Of a DNA stretch of 64,000 bases, positions 33,450 through 45,300 are shown in pieces. The notes beneath the pieces are model-generated. The model was not told the DNA's origin. It did not search any database and saw only the letters and a program-made list of their open reading frames with translations. Source of the stretch: Lytechinus pictus (Eukaryota; Echinodermata; Echinoidea; Temnopleuroida; Toxopneustidae); NCBI RefSeq assembly GCF_037042905.1, contig NC_087261.1, forward strand, positions 19,855,117 through 19,919,116, read 5' to 3'. Positions within the stretch are counted from its first letter, which is position 1; each line of letters opens with the position of its first letter. The translations under genes and the position numbers were made by a program.

Positions 33450-34396
33450 GGCGCTAGTGTAGTTTCGCACCTCCCCGTTTAATGGTTTTCAAACATGTAC
33501 AATCTCACCCTAAATAATTCACAACCTAAAATACTTGCATCTGAGCCTCCAAAGTCCAGTAGAAGTTGAATATTTGCCGTTTTGACACTTTTTTACAAAG
33601 TTTTACACCTATTTCGGAATCACTCGGTCGCTTGATCAAGCTCAGCGCTGCACGCACATAAGCAGTCGGTACGCGTACAGTACGTACCACCTAGTGAAGT
33701 GCAAGAAGAGCGAGTTTTTCTATGGTATCTTCAAAAAGATTTTTTCCCCTCTTTCAGCTTGCACCAAGTATTACGGTAGTGGTTTTTCACATTTCTTATT
33801 TCATTCAAACAAGCACACACACGCACACCCCACACACACCTTCACAGTGATTCACACAACAAACATCAACCACTCTGCACAACCACTACCGTAATACTTG
33901 GTGCAAGCTGAAAGAGGGGGAAAAAATCTTTTTGAAGATACCATAGAAAAACTCGCTCTTCTTGCACTAACTGGGCGTTGTGGCGTGCGCCTGTAATCCA
34001 AGCTGTGGGGAAGTTACAAATTGATGCAGAGGTTCGAGCCCCGGTCACGTCTTTCGGATGGTGACGTTAAAGGTCGGTCCCAGACGTAAATAATCATATC
34101 TGATTGATACACGTCTGACAAAACTCAAATACACACACACACACACACTTCACTAGGTGGTACGTACTGTACGCGTACCGACTGCTTATGTGCGTGCAGC
34201 GCTGAGCTTCAAGCGACCGAGTGATTCCGAAATAGGTGTAAAACTTTGTTAAAAAAAGTGTCAAAACGGCAAATATTCAACTTCTACTGGACTTTGGAGG
34301 CTCAGATGCAAGTATTTTAGGTTGTGAATTATTTAGGGTGAGATTGTACATGTTTAAAAACCATTAAACGGGGAGGTGCGAAACTACACTAGCGCC
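33450..34396. mobile_element. Foldback transposon, 947 bp, about 336-bp arms, 8-bp target duplication
   Basis: Arms begin GGCGCTAGTGTAGTTTCGCA and are nearly identical over about 336 nt. The flanks ATCGAGAG at 33442-33449 and 34397-34404 are an exact 8-bp direct duplication. The centre has CA repeats. The right arm is split by the SINE at 33968-34147. No transposase; superfamily not fixed (8-bp duplication suggests hAT or P). Confidence 0.9.
33968..34147 (+). repeat. SINE with 7SL-like head, inserted in the foldback arm
   Basis: Interrupts the right arm at GCACT/TCACTAGG. It starts CTGGGCGTTGTGGCGTGCGC followed by CTGTAATCCAAGCTG, resembling the 5' Alu domain of 7SL RNA. Then comes a B box GGTTCGAGCCCC, GACGTTAAAGGTCGGTCCCA and a CA-repeat tail. 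Whether the head is 7SL-derived or tRNA-derived is open. Confidence 0.7.
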
Positions 34397-34404
34397 ATCG
34401 AGAG

Positions 34405-35289
34405 TAACAACTAACATCACATGCCCAAGATTCGACATTAAGTAGTCATTACTCAGACATTAGGCCTAATCATGTTATATTATAATAGTAATTATTAATA
34501 TTAGTAGCTTTCCTGCAAAAGTGCAATATTTTTTGGTTCTAAAATTAATTGCACAATCAGACATTGTTTGTTCACTTTCAAATTCCATCTCATCTCAATA
34601 AAAGGTATCGCCATATTTCACGGCCGAGGCCCAAGATTCGACATCCCTGCCCTCCCGCATTGCGATCGGGTTAATTACACTACCGGTATTTGCATTGACA
34701 TAGAATCACGTTTTTGAGCAATTTTGGATGCACTTACAAAATGTTGCATAATTTCAAAACTGTGCACCCGGGCATCGCAAAGTTATCTCAGAAGATGCGC
34801 AAAGCTTGAAAGTAAAAAGTCACCGAGCGGCGAGATTAAAAAAATTATTGTGGTCACGTAGTGACATAATTCATTTAGGGGGGGTCACATTGACCGCATC
34901 CCAAATTAGTGAGGGTTGAATTTTAGCTACAAAGACAACATTTATAGATCTTTTTATTGTTAAAAATGAATTCCTTGTCCAAAATAACAAGTTGACACAA
35001 AAATCATTAAAATAACTTAGACTTATGCAGAAGCCAAGATATACAATTTTGATGAAAATGGGTTAGGGTCAATAACCTTTTTGCCCCAAATCGTTTTTTG
35101 GGGCGGCACCCCCTCAATGTTTGACTGATTTTTCTGAAAAGGTGTCAAAATACTCAGGAGCACAAGCTACAGTAGGCTAGGCAATGGCACTAGATTTGTG
35201 CTGTAGTCATGTGTCCAAAAAGTCAATAACAAGTTAGATGAGTTGGCCTCAAATTTTCTTTCTACATTTTGAGTGAACAATGTAGTTAA
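34405..35289. other. No gene seen
   Basis: Intergenic sequence without recognised exons or terminal repeats. Confidence 0.4.
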
Positions 35290-35472
35290 AATAATTGCTA
35301 GAGGGTATTCATTTGTCTCACAATCTACTATGGTCAACAAGGAAATTGCAGCGGCACTCGAAAGCTCGTGAACTTGTAAGCTAGTGAACACTTTTTGCGA
35401 GAGTGATCACGAATTTCCTTGTTGACCATCGTAGATTGCGAGACAAATGAATACCCTCTAGCGATTATTTCA
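35290..35472. repeat. Inverted repeat, about 57-bp arms
   Basis: AGAGGGTATTCATTTGTCTC on the left pairs with GAGACAAATGAATACCCTCT on the right. The arms also share CAACAAGGAAATT/AATTTCCTTGTTG. Loop about 60 nt. Probably a small foldback element. No clear target duplication. Confidence 0.75.
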
Positions 35473-36098
35473 GTCCGCAATAATGAACCTATTTAGTAAT
35501 GTAGTTAAACTTAGCAACATCTTCACATTTTCTAGCAGCCAAGTTGATTATCTATTGATGTGACATGTTTCCACGGCTCCTCTAAGAGACTCACACAGTC
35601 CTAGGTCAGCATAAAAACTTTAAAATGCCTATTTTTAGCCACTAGCCCACACAGTATAGCATATAGGGATGGACCAATATGCATACATGATTTTATGGAG
35701 TATTTAAGCCTTATTTTTCATTTCTTAATGAATTTTGAGGTAAGTTTTGAGCAATGTCTGTGATAATATTAATGCTAATAAATTAAGGAAATGCTTTTTA
35801 GTAGAAATGCTGTTTCGTTTTTTGTTTGTTTGTTTTTTGTCCTACCTACACAAGCTGCATCTTTTGAGCTGGTCCTCTCTGTGATTTGAAACATTGACAT
35901 TTTTTCACCCTGTATAGCCCACCACTATTCAAATGCAGCAACTTTAACTTTATCATCACATCTGAACAAGTTCCTATTTATGAATTCAAGAATCTTGCTT
36001 GCATCTCTTACAATGTAACTGACAGTGGGTCCAGGACATATCACTGGATAGATCAAAATCTCACATTCTCATTCATTTTTCCCCCTCTCCCCCTTAAG
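35473..36098. other. Upstream flank of membrane-HNH gene, no exon recognised
   Basis: Ends in a strong pyrimidine tract and TTAAG acceptor at 36097-36098, so it is likely intronic or 5' flank. Confidence 0.35.
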
Positions 36099-36102
36099 CA
36101 AA

Positions 36103-36312
36103 ATGACATGGACACGACACCATGTAGAGGTAGCTGAAACATGTGCTCATAACCATCCCCACACGAGTCACCTCACCGAGTGCATCAGGGTTTTCATCAA
36201 GGATTCTTACTCCAGAACATTTCAATCTGGTAGCAGCGGTCAGATGTTTGGATGCATGGTCAGCTGGGGCTTGGGGTGCATTGTCTTCCCTCTCTGTCTT
36301 GGTGTCTTTCAG
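36103..36312 (+). CDS. Membrane-HNH gene exon 1 (coding): N-terminus and first TM
   Basis: 70 codons ending in GCIVFPLCLGVFQ, donor GTAAGC in phase 0. Preceded by a C/T-rich tract and AG at 36098, so the ATG exon itself seems to have an acceptor. Confidence 0.75.
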
Positions 36313-39300
36313 GTAAGCCCTTGGGGGTGTTTCATGAAAGTTGTCAGCCCTGACTTAATTGCCAGTGCTGACAATTTCAGTGAAATCCTTTGCACTTTGA
36401 TTGGCTGAGAGACACTAGCCTCTGACTGTTACTATAGTAATTGTTGGAAAAAGTCAAGTTGTCAGTGCTGTCAACTTTCATGATATGGTCCCCATCTCTC
36501 TGTATGATCCACTCAGACACCATTTTGGAAATTATGCAGGAGGTCTGCCCTTTAAAAGTCAAATCTCCTGGTACCATAGTAATACGTTTGAATCTTTTGC
36601 TGAAATTTGACTTGTGAAATATTGTTCCCATCTAAGCAATTATTTGTTATATGGGGTGTTATGGAAGAAAATATTTGCAATCAATTGTGAATTTCTGTTG
36701 CAAATTTACGACTGACGGATCAATAGAGTACCGAAGTGTGACGTCATCAATTTTCACTTTTGCATTTCAGCGCTTTTTATACCATATTTTGGGAGAGCAT
36801 GATGAAAAACCCTCACATAAAGAGAAATAGCAAAATTTCAGTGACATGTGTTCTGTAAACCTAATCTGACACCCGCGTGGTAGGTTCGATTGCCGTAAAT
36901 TTGGTATCAAAATGTGCGGGAAGGATCAGAGAAAAAGTAATGGAATTTCATTTCGAAATAGTGAGGCGTTAGGAAGTACCAACCAAAATTTGACAGGGGG
37001 GGCATTATGCCCCCCCCCCCCCTCCCGGAGTATTAGGGTAAATTAGATCTACGTTACAGTTCATCCATGCCCGAGATATGTTGGATAAAACCTCTCAGTA
37101 GTTGTAGGGAGATGTAATGGACCAAAACAAATCACCTTTTTATTTGTTGAAAGGCCTTATTAGTTGCAAATCATATACTCAGTAACTCGAATGAGAGGCT
37201 GATTTTGCCCCTAACTTAAATCATACAGCTGCATTATAAGTGGCAATTAGCCATGTATAGTAGATATGTAATGTCGCTAGAAAGAGTAGCTGGACAAAAA
37301 AAACTACAAAAAAAGAGAAAACAAAGAAGATGTACAGTATTTTTGTATATGCACACTACAGAAGGACCTGAATCGGTTACATTTTATGAATTATCAAAAT
37401 GCTTATGTATGCAATTTATCAATAAATTTGCATGACAACAAACTGTACTTTGAGATGTGCATCAGACTAGTTGTCATATTTTGAAAGCCCAAACTGTAGT
37501 ATCGCCAATTTATGCGATGATCCCTGTGACTATACCTGTGACCATGTTAAAGTTTGCTGATGTGGTTTACGGTACACCATGTGAAGTGTTGTAGAAACAG
37601 TGGAAAGGAGAAGAGAAGAAATGGATAGGCGAGAAAGTGGAGATTTGAGAGTAGAGTATTCTTTCTTGAAAGTAGTCCTGAAAAGGACTGTAAACCAGGA
37701 AAGATTGATGAGTTGAGAACAGCTTGAGTAGTAGAGCTAGTGAGGAGATGCTGGCTTGAGTCGGCGAGTAGAGATGATGAGTAGTAGACTCGACGTTTCG
37801 GGCAGGTTGACTGTCCGTCCGTGTGTCCGTCTTCACACTCCTGAAGACGGACAGTCAACCTGCCCGAAACGTCGAGTCTACTACTCATCATCTCTACTCG
37901 CCGACTCAAGCCAGCATCTCCTCACTAGCTCTACTACTCAAGCTGTTCTCAACTCATCAATCTTTCCTGGTTTACAGTCCTTTTCAGGACTACTTTCAAG
38001 AAAGAATACTCTACTCTCAAATCTCCACTTTCTCGCCTATCCATTTCTTCTCTTCTCCTTTCCACTGTTTCTACAACACTTCACATGGTGTACCGTAAAC
38101 CACATCAGCGATTGTACATACCACCATGCAAACCTTCAAACAACATATGTTAAAGTTTGCAATCAATCGCAAACTGGCATTGGCCAATCAAGGTCTATGT
38201 TCAGCAAACCTGTAGTCTCATCTACACTGTACCAAACTTTTTTTATTTTTATGATTGATCACAAATTGTTTGTGTTACTAGGGCCTATGAAGTTTTTCAC
38301 TCTTTAATGAAAAAGCATATCATGTATGATCTGTTGAACTTTGTCCCTTCTTCCTACCATGCATGTTGTTGGTTTTATCTTTTTAGATCGGTGTATTCAA
38401 ACCATTATCAGTGACATCCTCTCATCTGCTGGCTCCTGCTATTGGCCTGTGTTCTGTTGCTGTGTCAGGCGTAGCTTCATCAATCACTGTCTTCGCTGCA
38501 TACTCAAACTACAATGGTAAGAATGTTTTCTCGGGCCTGTTAGTACTGGAAACATAAATGGGCCTTAGAAAACCCATGACCAGCCTCCCCAAAACTGACA
38601 ATAGGTCACCAGGGAAAGTTCTCTGTAAATAATCAAAATATTTTCATACTGTCAAAGTTTGAAGTTGTATAACTAAATAAAACACAAGATACATTAATTA
38701 ATTGTATCATTAATTGAATTGATACTCATTATCAGTCTGCTCATTGTTTTTTTTTTTTGTTTTTTTTTTTTTTTTTTTACTGCATTATGTTTTCCCTCGA
38801 CAGTATCTGAATCAAGAGAGCTGGATATGAGGTTCACAGATCTAGTTTGCTATGGACTTGGGTCTGCTGCAATGTTCAAACTACTCAGGGGAAAATTTTC
38901 ATCTGTTCTTCCAAGTACTATTCTAAAACCAGGTATAACATAGCACTACCCATCCTAGATCCCATTTTATGAAGACACTGCTATAATATCAAGTGCACCA
39001 TTTCTATAATCAATTTTCAATTTCAATTTATTTATTTACCATCTTTAAAAATAAGTATACATAAAAATCTGTCTGATATGAAATACAAATACACATTGTT
39101 TATAAATGGAGGGATACCCTTAATAAGCACAGTGCTTGTAAGCAGGGTCCCAACATACACTACGGTATACATTTGAGGTTAACATTATAATACAAATTAT
39201 ACATGATAACATTATAATACAAATTATACATTAAAGATACATTTTTTTTTTTCAATTCAATTTATTTTTCATTCTTCAACATAATACAAATAGTTATTAT

Positions 39301-42300
39301 TGTTACATATGTAACAATAAACACCCACATACACATAAATTAGAGAGAGAGAAACAGAAAGAGAGGGGAGACAGTGTAGGTGGAAGAGGTAAAAGAAAAT
39401 AAAAAATTAGTTTACTATTAGCCAATCAAATTGATGGATTTCAGTAGCTTTTAACACTTATGCATATTTGTTATTGTAACAAGTTTTATGGAATGGGGCC
39501 CAGGTTGGTAATAAAAGTCTAACTGAGCAAAAACTTTAAACAAAAAAAAATCTTATTTAGGTAAGCCATTGACTTTTAAAGCCTGTCTAAAGCTTTGATG
39601 AAGGATTAATAATGTGAATTATACAGGTTCTGCAGAAACTACAGTTACCGTTGAATCTTATTCAATCTGTAATTCTTTGTGAAATTTGAATATTTTGCAC
39701 TCTCTGTCATAACTGTTTGTACTTTTCTTTTAAATAGAACCATTAAGTACTTATAATGCATTTTTGGCTGGGAGCACCTTGAGCACCTAACAGAGGTGGA
39801 TTAATATTATGTGCACTACATAAATAACCTATAGTATTATACAAATGATGCACTGATGTGAGTGCATTGGCAGATTTTGTGAGCACAAGGCACAGCCGAG
39901 TGGGTTTAGACTAGTTTCCATAGTTACCGCATGCTCACTAGTCCTACCGATGCACAAACAAACCTGTGTATCATTTGTTTTATAGAATGGTGGAATTTTT
40001 TTTGGCTAAAATTACATGTACTTGTGCAGGATACCCATTCTATAAATTATTATTGTTATTGTCTCAAGGGGCGTTTGCAAAGAGAGGTATTCCAGCAACA
40101 AAGAACTACGCTAGCAGTGGCAAGAAAGCAACATTGGCAGCCATTGGAAGTCGGCATGGCTGTCACACGTGTGGGAAACGCTGGACCGCTAAGAGCTTCA
40201 TTGCTGACCACCAACCACCATTATCAGTAAGCTTCTTCCTCTCTCTATTATTTACTATTATTTGTTTGTCGTCACCTGTGCCTGGGGGGCGAAAAGCGAA
40301 CTGAATCACTATGACCCGCAGGTCTCTCCTCCCGATATAACTGATTGGGGGGAGTGCAGGTGAACCACTTCACCGGGGTTTCCCCCTACTCTTATACGAA
40401 TAGTCATTAGTGCAGTGGGTTCTTAATGTGCAAAGGTGGTGACTCTCCTCTAGACGGGGCCTCCATTTAACGTCCTATCCGAGAGACGGAGTGTTTTCCA
40501 TCGTAACATAGCCTGCATCTATGAAACATGGGAGAGACGTTTACACACAACGCACTGACTTCAGTCATCCGCCCGGGGTGGACTCGAACCCACGATCTTT
40601 GGTTCGATGGGCAGACGCGTTCCCGACTGAGCCAACAACGCTCTCCTCATTTCCCTTTTTTCTCTATTCTTTCTCACTCTTTCATGTCCCCTCTCCATTC
40701 TTGCATGTAGTGTTATGTTTCCGGTTTTCTATTACGGCGAATGTTTCATGAAGCAGCTGGTCAGTGATGTTCACCTACAAGTTTGCTCTTAGCCAATCAA
40801 ATGCTAGGATTTCGGTAGCTTATAACAAATGGTCAATGAAAATGAACCATTTATGAAATGCTCACATGGTTTGTCGCGTAAGTGCAAGATTGTACAAAGC
40901 TACAAATTTCACCACTGACATAAATACTTCGGAGCCTAATGGGGTATTGTAAGAGACTTGCACTCTCATGTCAATGTTTGGTCGCAAAATCAGTCATGAG
41001 TCTCAGAGTCTGGTATTTAAAGATAAATGTAAAAGTAGTTGCAGTAAACACTGATTTCACGAAAAAGTCTGTAAAACCAGGCTTAATTGTCACTATATCA
41101 TCGAGGATCTAGATCTGGTACAGTTACATAAACTGAACTTTGTGAAATCTTGAAATCTACGCTGAAAAATGTTCACACTAAAGATCACCAACACAGATAA
41201 GTGCACGTGGGACAGTGTATTATTATTGCTTTGAATGTCGGCCCGACGCTTGACCCGAATCCCGTGCTTATTTGCTAATTTCTCAGCAATTACACAATTT
41301 CTTCCAGAATCCTTTGGCGCATATTTTTTATTTATACAAACAGACACTTTGGTGGTCATTTTATTGGATTCTGTACGAACTCATTTTGAAATCGTTACCA
41401 CAACTGGCATTTATCTCTAATTGCAAATTCGCAATCAAATGCTTGTCTGCGTCTTTTAACAAAAAATTAAAATCAACTTGTTATTTATATATCAATCGAC
41501 AATAAAGGAATGACACTTCACTCACAATAGTTGAATAATTGTACCTTAATTTATTAGGCAGCTCATGACTTCAACCGCGGCGCCGTCAAGGGGCGAATTA
41601 CCATCGTTGCATTGGCACTGAAACCAATCCACCACAAGGTGGCGCTATAGCACAAACAACAAACATTGGCGTGACCACTTTGTCTTTTTCCCTTCCAACT
41701 GTTAAAACTGCATATGGATTGGTGATTACAAATCATTAGCAAAGTAGCAAAGTATTAAACTTCTAATTCCATGTGAACAGGTACTACCTTACAAAAAGTC
41801 AAAAAAACGATGCCATATCTCTATACAGAATAAAAATCTACCAACCTCTAAAAGGTATAAAAATTCCGTATAACAATAAATAATGCTTATTAAAAAACAA
41901 CCATTGTAATTATTCTTAATAATACAAATATCAAACCCTTACAGTACTAATGTTGAAAACGTTACATAATTACTATCAAATTAAAATCAAAACATCTCAT
42001 CTTTACCTATCAGCAAGGATATAACCTGGTAATATAAACACCACACCTACATATGTGCACTTTCCGAAAGATATAAACACACATAACATTGCATAAAATG
42101 TGTAACATACTGTTAGGGGCACTAACATGCTTTCTTAACCAAAACCATAAGATGGAACAATTTACATCACAATACATGTACATGTGTATCTTCAACATCC
42201 CCATAAAATCAAGCATTCTAAACAGGCGGTAATTAAACATTGACACCATGTCACAAACTAAACCAAAAACAAAACCAAATCAAATGTCATTTCAAGTCAA

Positions 42301-45300
42301 TCATTTAAAAAAAATGTTATTCAAAACAATGAAACTGTCAATGCTAGTCCCTTAAAAAAACTAACAATCAATGCCTTTAAGTATAACTCATATTATGGGA
42401 AAAAACCAGCCCCTTTTGTGCTAAACCATTTAAAGGCAAACCAAAAACAGCAATACCATACATTACGCCAAAATAGTGAAAACGTAGACGTTATTGGCTC
42501 AAAATATATCCTGTAAATGAAAACAAATAGAATTACATACCTGTTAAACTTAAGAGCACACATACAGGAAAGGAAACCATAAACAAAGTAAGTGCATGTT
42601 AATCCCAAACGCTACTATCAAGTCCCATGTCATCTAAGTAATCTAACCTAAAAACACTATACTAAACAAATTATAAAATTGCCAAACTATGCAATAGTTA
42701 AATAATGTTCTTATTAAATAAAGACACAATTCATAACCAAAATAAATGTATTGATAAACCCATTACTGTAAAACCATTCCATAAATAAACAGGGACACTT
42801 AGTAATAAAACATCTGCAAAACAAGAAGTCATTAACTTCACGAACATTAAAATGGACCCTTCCACAACCATCAAAATAACAAAAAGGATTCCATACATAG
42901 TAATATACACAAGTGCACAGTCAGGTGAACTGTTGTCACACTGGATATCACATAGTCACGCTGACGAAATTAAAAATAACGCCGTTATCTTGTAGAAAAC
43001 AATCAAATGCTAAGGTAAAAGGCATACATATACATCCATAAAAGTGTGTGGTGAAAATAATTATGTGAAATACAGCAAATGTGGAAATCTTGAAACACAC
43101 CCTGGAAAAATTATGTTAGGCATATCAAATACAAATCAATTAAAATATGGATACTTGTATATGATTTACATGTCACTTCCCCTAAACAAATAAAAGTAGC
43201 ACACACACAGCCAGTAAACATTAAAATGTCTAAGCAAACAACAAACTTCAGTCTAAAAATCAAATTTAATGACAAACCAGTAGGCATAACAAGCACATTA
43301 AAACATTAACACAATCAGCTGTACCACTCCAACCCGATGAAAGGCTAATAAAGAAAAATGTGAAAAACATAATTCCTTAAAAAAATAAAGGCATAAGCAT
43401 CACAACAAAAGTAGCAGTATACAGTTAATAATAGAAAAGGGAATATATCTTGCAAAAAATGTGGGAAAAAAAACAATAGTACTGTATATTCTAAAACGAT
43501 ACATTATGTATGCAATAAAAACAATCAATTATGCAATAAAAATGTAAAGGAAAGAAATTAATTGTTACCATACATAATAAAGACAATATATCATACATGC
43601 AATTAACAGTGTCCATAGTATGCTGCATCATTAATTGTCCATGAACAAAGAAGTAAAACAATAGCAGTCAATATAGGATGTTTATCCCAGATGTCACTAT
43701 AAAAAGTGCAAATGTCCATCTCTCAAAATCAAAGGGAGGATACAACAGTTCAATGGTACCTTGAATCAATGTCTGGTGGACGACCAGGAGGGGGTCCTAT
43801 GGACAACCAAAATGTTGAGGGGCCTGGCCGTTGTTCTGAAGGTGGAGCGATGCTCGCAGGCGACGTCCTATGAACACGGTGACGAAAAGCCAAAAGAACA
43901 GTTCCATGGGATGGGTTGTAAAAACCAGTCACAGAAACAAAGGGGGCATACAGTCTATTGCCAACATCCGGCGGGGGACCTGGTGGGTCAATAACCACCG
44001 TGGTGAGGTCATCATGAGTAGGGATACTGCGTCCTTTGCGAACATCCGGGGGGCGACCTGGTGGGTCCATAACCTCTGTGGTAAGGCCTTCACTAGTAGG
44101 GATACTGCATCCTTTGCGAACATTTCGGGGGCGACCTGGTGGGTCTGTAACCTCTGTGGTAAGGCCATCACGAGTAGGGATACTGCATCCTTTGCGAACA
44201 TCCGGGGAGCGACCTGGTGGGTCCATAACCTCTGTGGTGAGGCCATCATAAGTTGGGTCACAGTGTTGGTAGCAAGGGACCAAGCACTCACCAATGAGAG
44301 GAGAATCCATCACTACAGGATTAGAATTAGAAATAGTAGCCAGTGAAAACTTGTCAAAATCAGTATTCTGTAGACATTCTGCTTTACTTAACAGGTTGGC
44401 GTGTGTAAGGTTGGGTTGGGTGTCTATAACAATATCCACAGCGGGACCAGACGTTGTGAGCTTCACGTCATAGTCAGGAACCGAAACTAGCTCGGACTGA
44501 AGTTGCTGGCATGCAGCGACATCGTTCTGGGTAGCAGTGACTAGGTCAACCGACGAGCTGTTAATGACTTTGATAAAAGCAGTGCCTGATGGTGAAGGGT
44601 CACACAAGGGCGTTATGACGGAAGGCACGTATTGCAGTGTCTCCATGCCACCGGGCATATGCGGAACGACCGGAGGTACGTGTGGCAATTCGTCGGTGCC
44701 ACCGGACATACGTGGAACGATAGAGGGCGTAAGTGGCAATTTCTCGTCGCAACCGGATATGAGTGGAACGCTAGGCGCATGTTGCAATTTCTCAGTGCCA
44801 CTGGGCATATCGGAAATATGGTCATGTGAATTGATATTGCGTATCGACAGCGAAGCGTCAGGACCATAAGTGTACGACGGTCCATCACCTATGGTGATGC
44901 GGTGCTTAGCAGGACGGATGGTAATGTCATGTAACTCTATGAATGGAATTCCTGCATGAACTTGAATAAGCGGTGAGTCTACGACATACGCTTCGAAAAG
45001 CAAGTGTTCCCCATTCCTACTTAAGGTAAGACTTGTCGTACCAATAACTGGAAGGCGCAAGGAACGGTTAGCATAACACACCGACCGAAGGGTATCTGTA
45101 GGCCTGATGACAGCACCAAGACTTTGAACGCTGGAAAGACCAATGAGGTTCTGTGGTGAACCACTGACAAGTTTGACCTGGACGAGCTTTTGACCATGAA
45201 AAAGATTGACACTTGGAGACGGAGAGGAAAGGCTGGCCACTGAAAACTGTGGCGAATGTGTAACCTTGGAGTGGTACTCACGTAACTCCGATGAGTCACT

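Noticed and set aside
37547-38307. Overlapping open frames on both strands starting MSRRVEMMSSRLDV
   Set aside because: They are mirror copies created by the palindrome; no splice sites or gene-like context.
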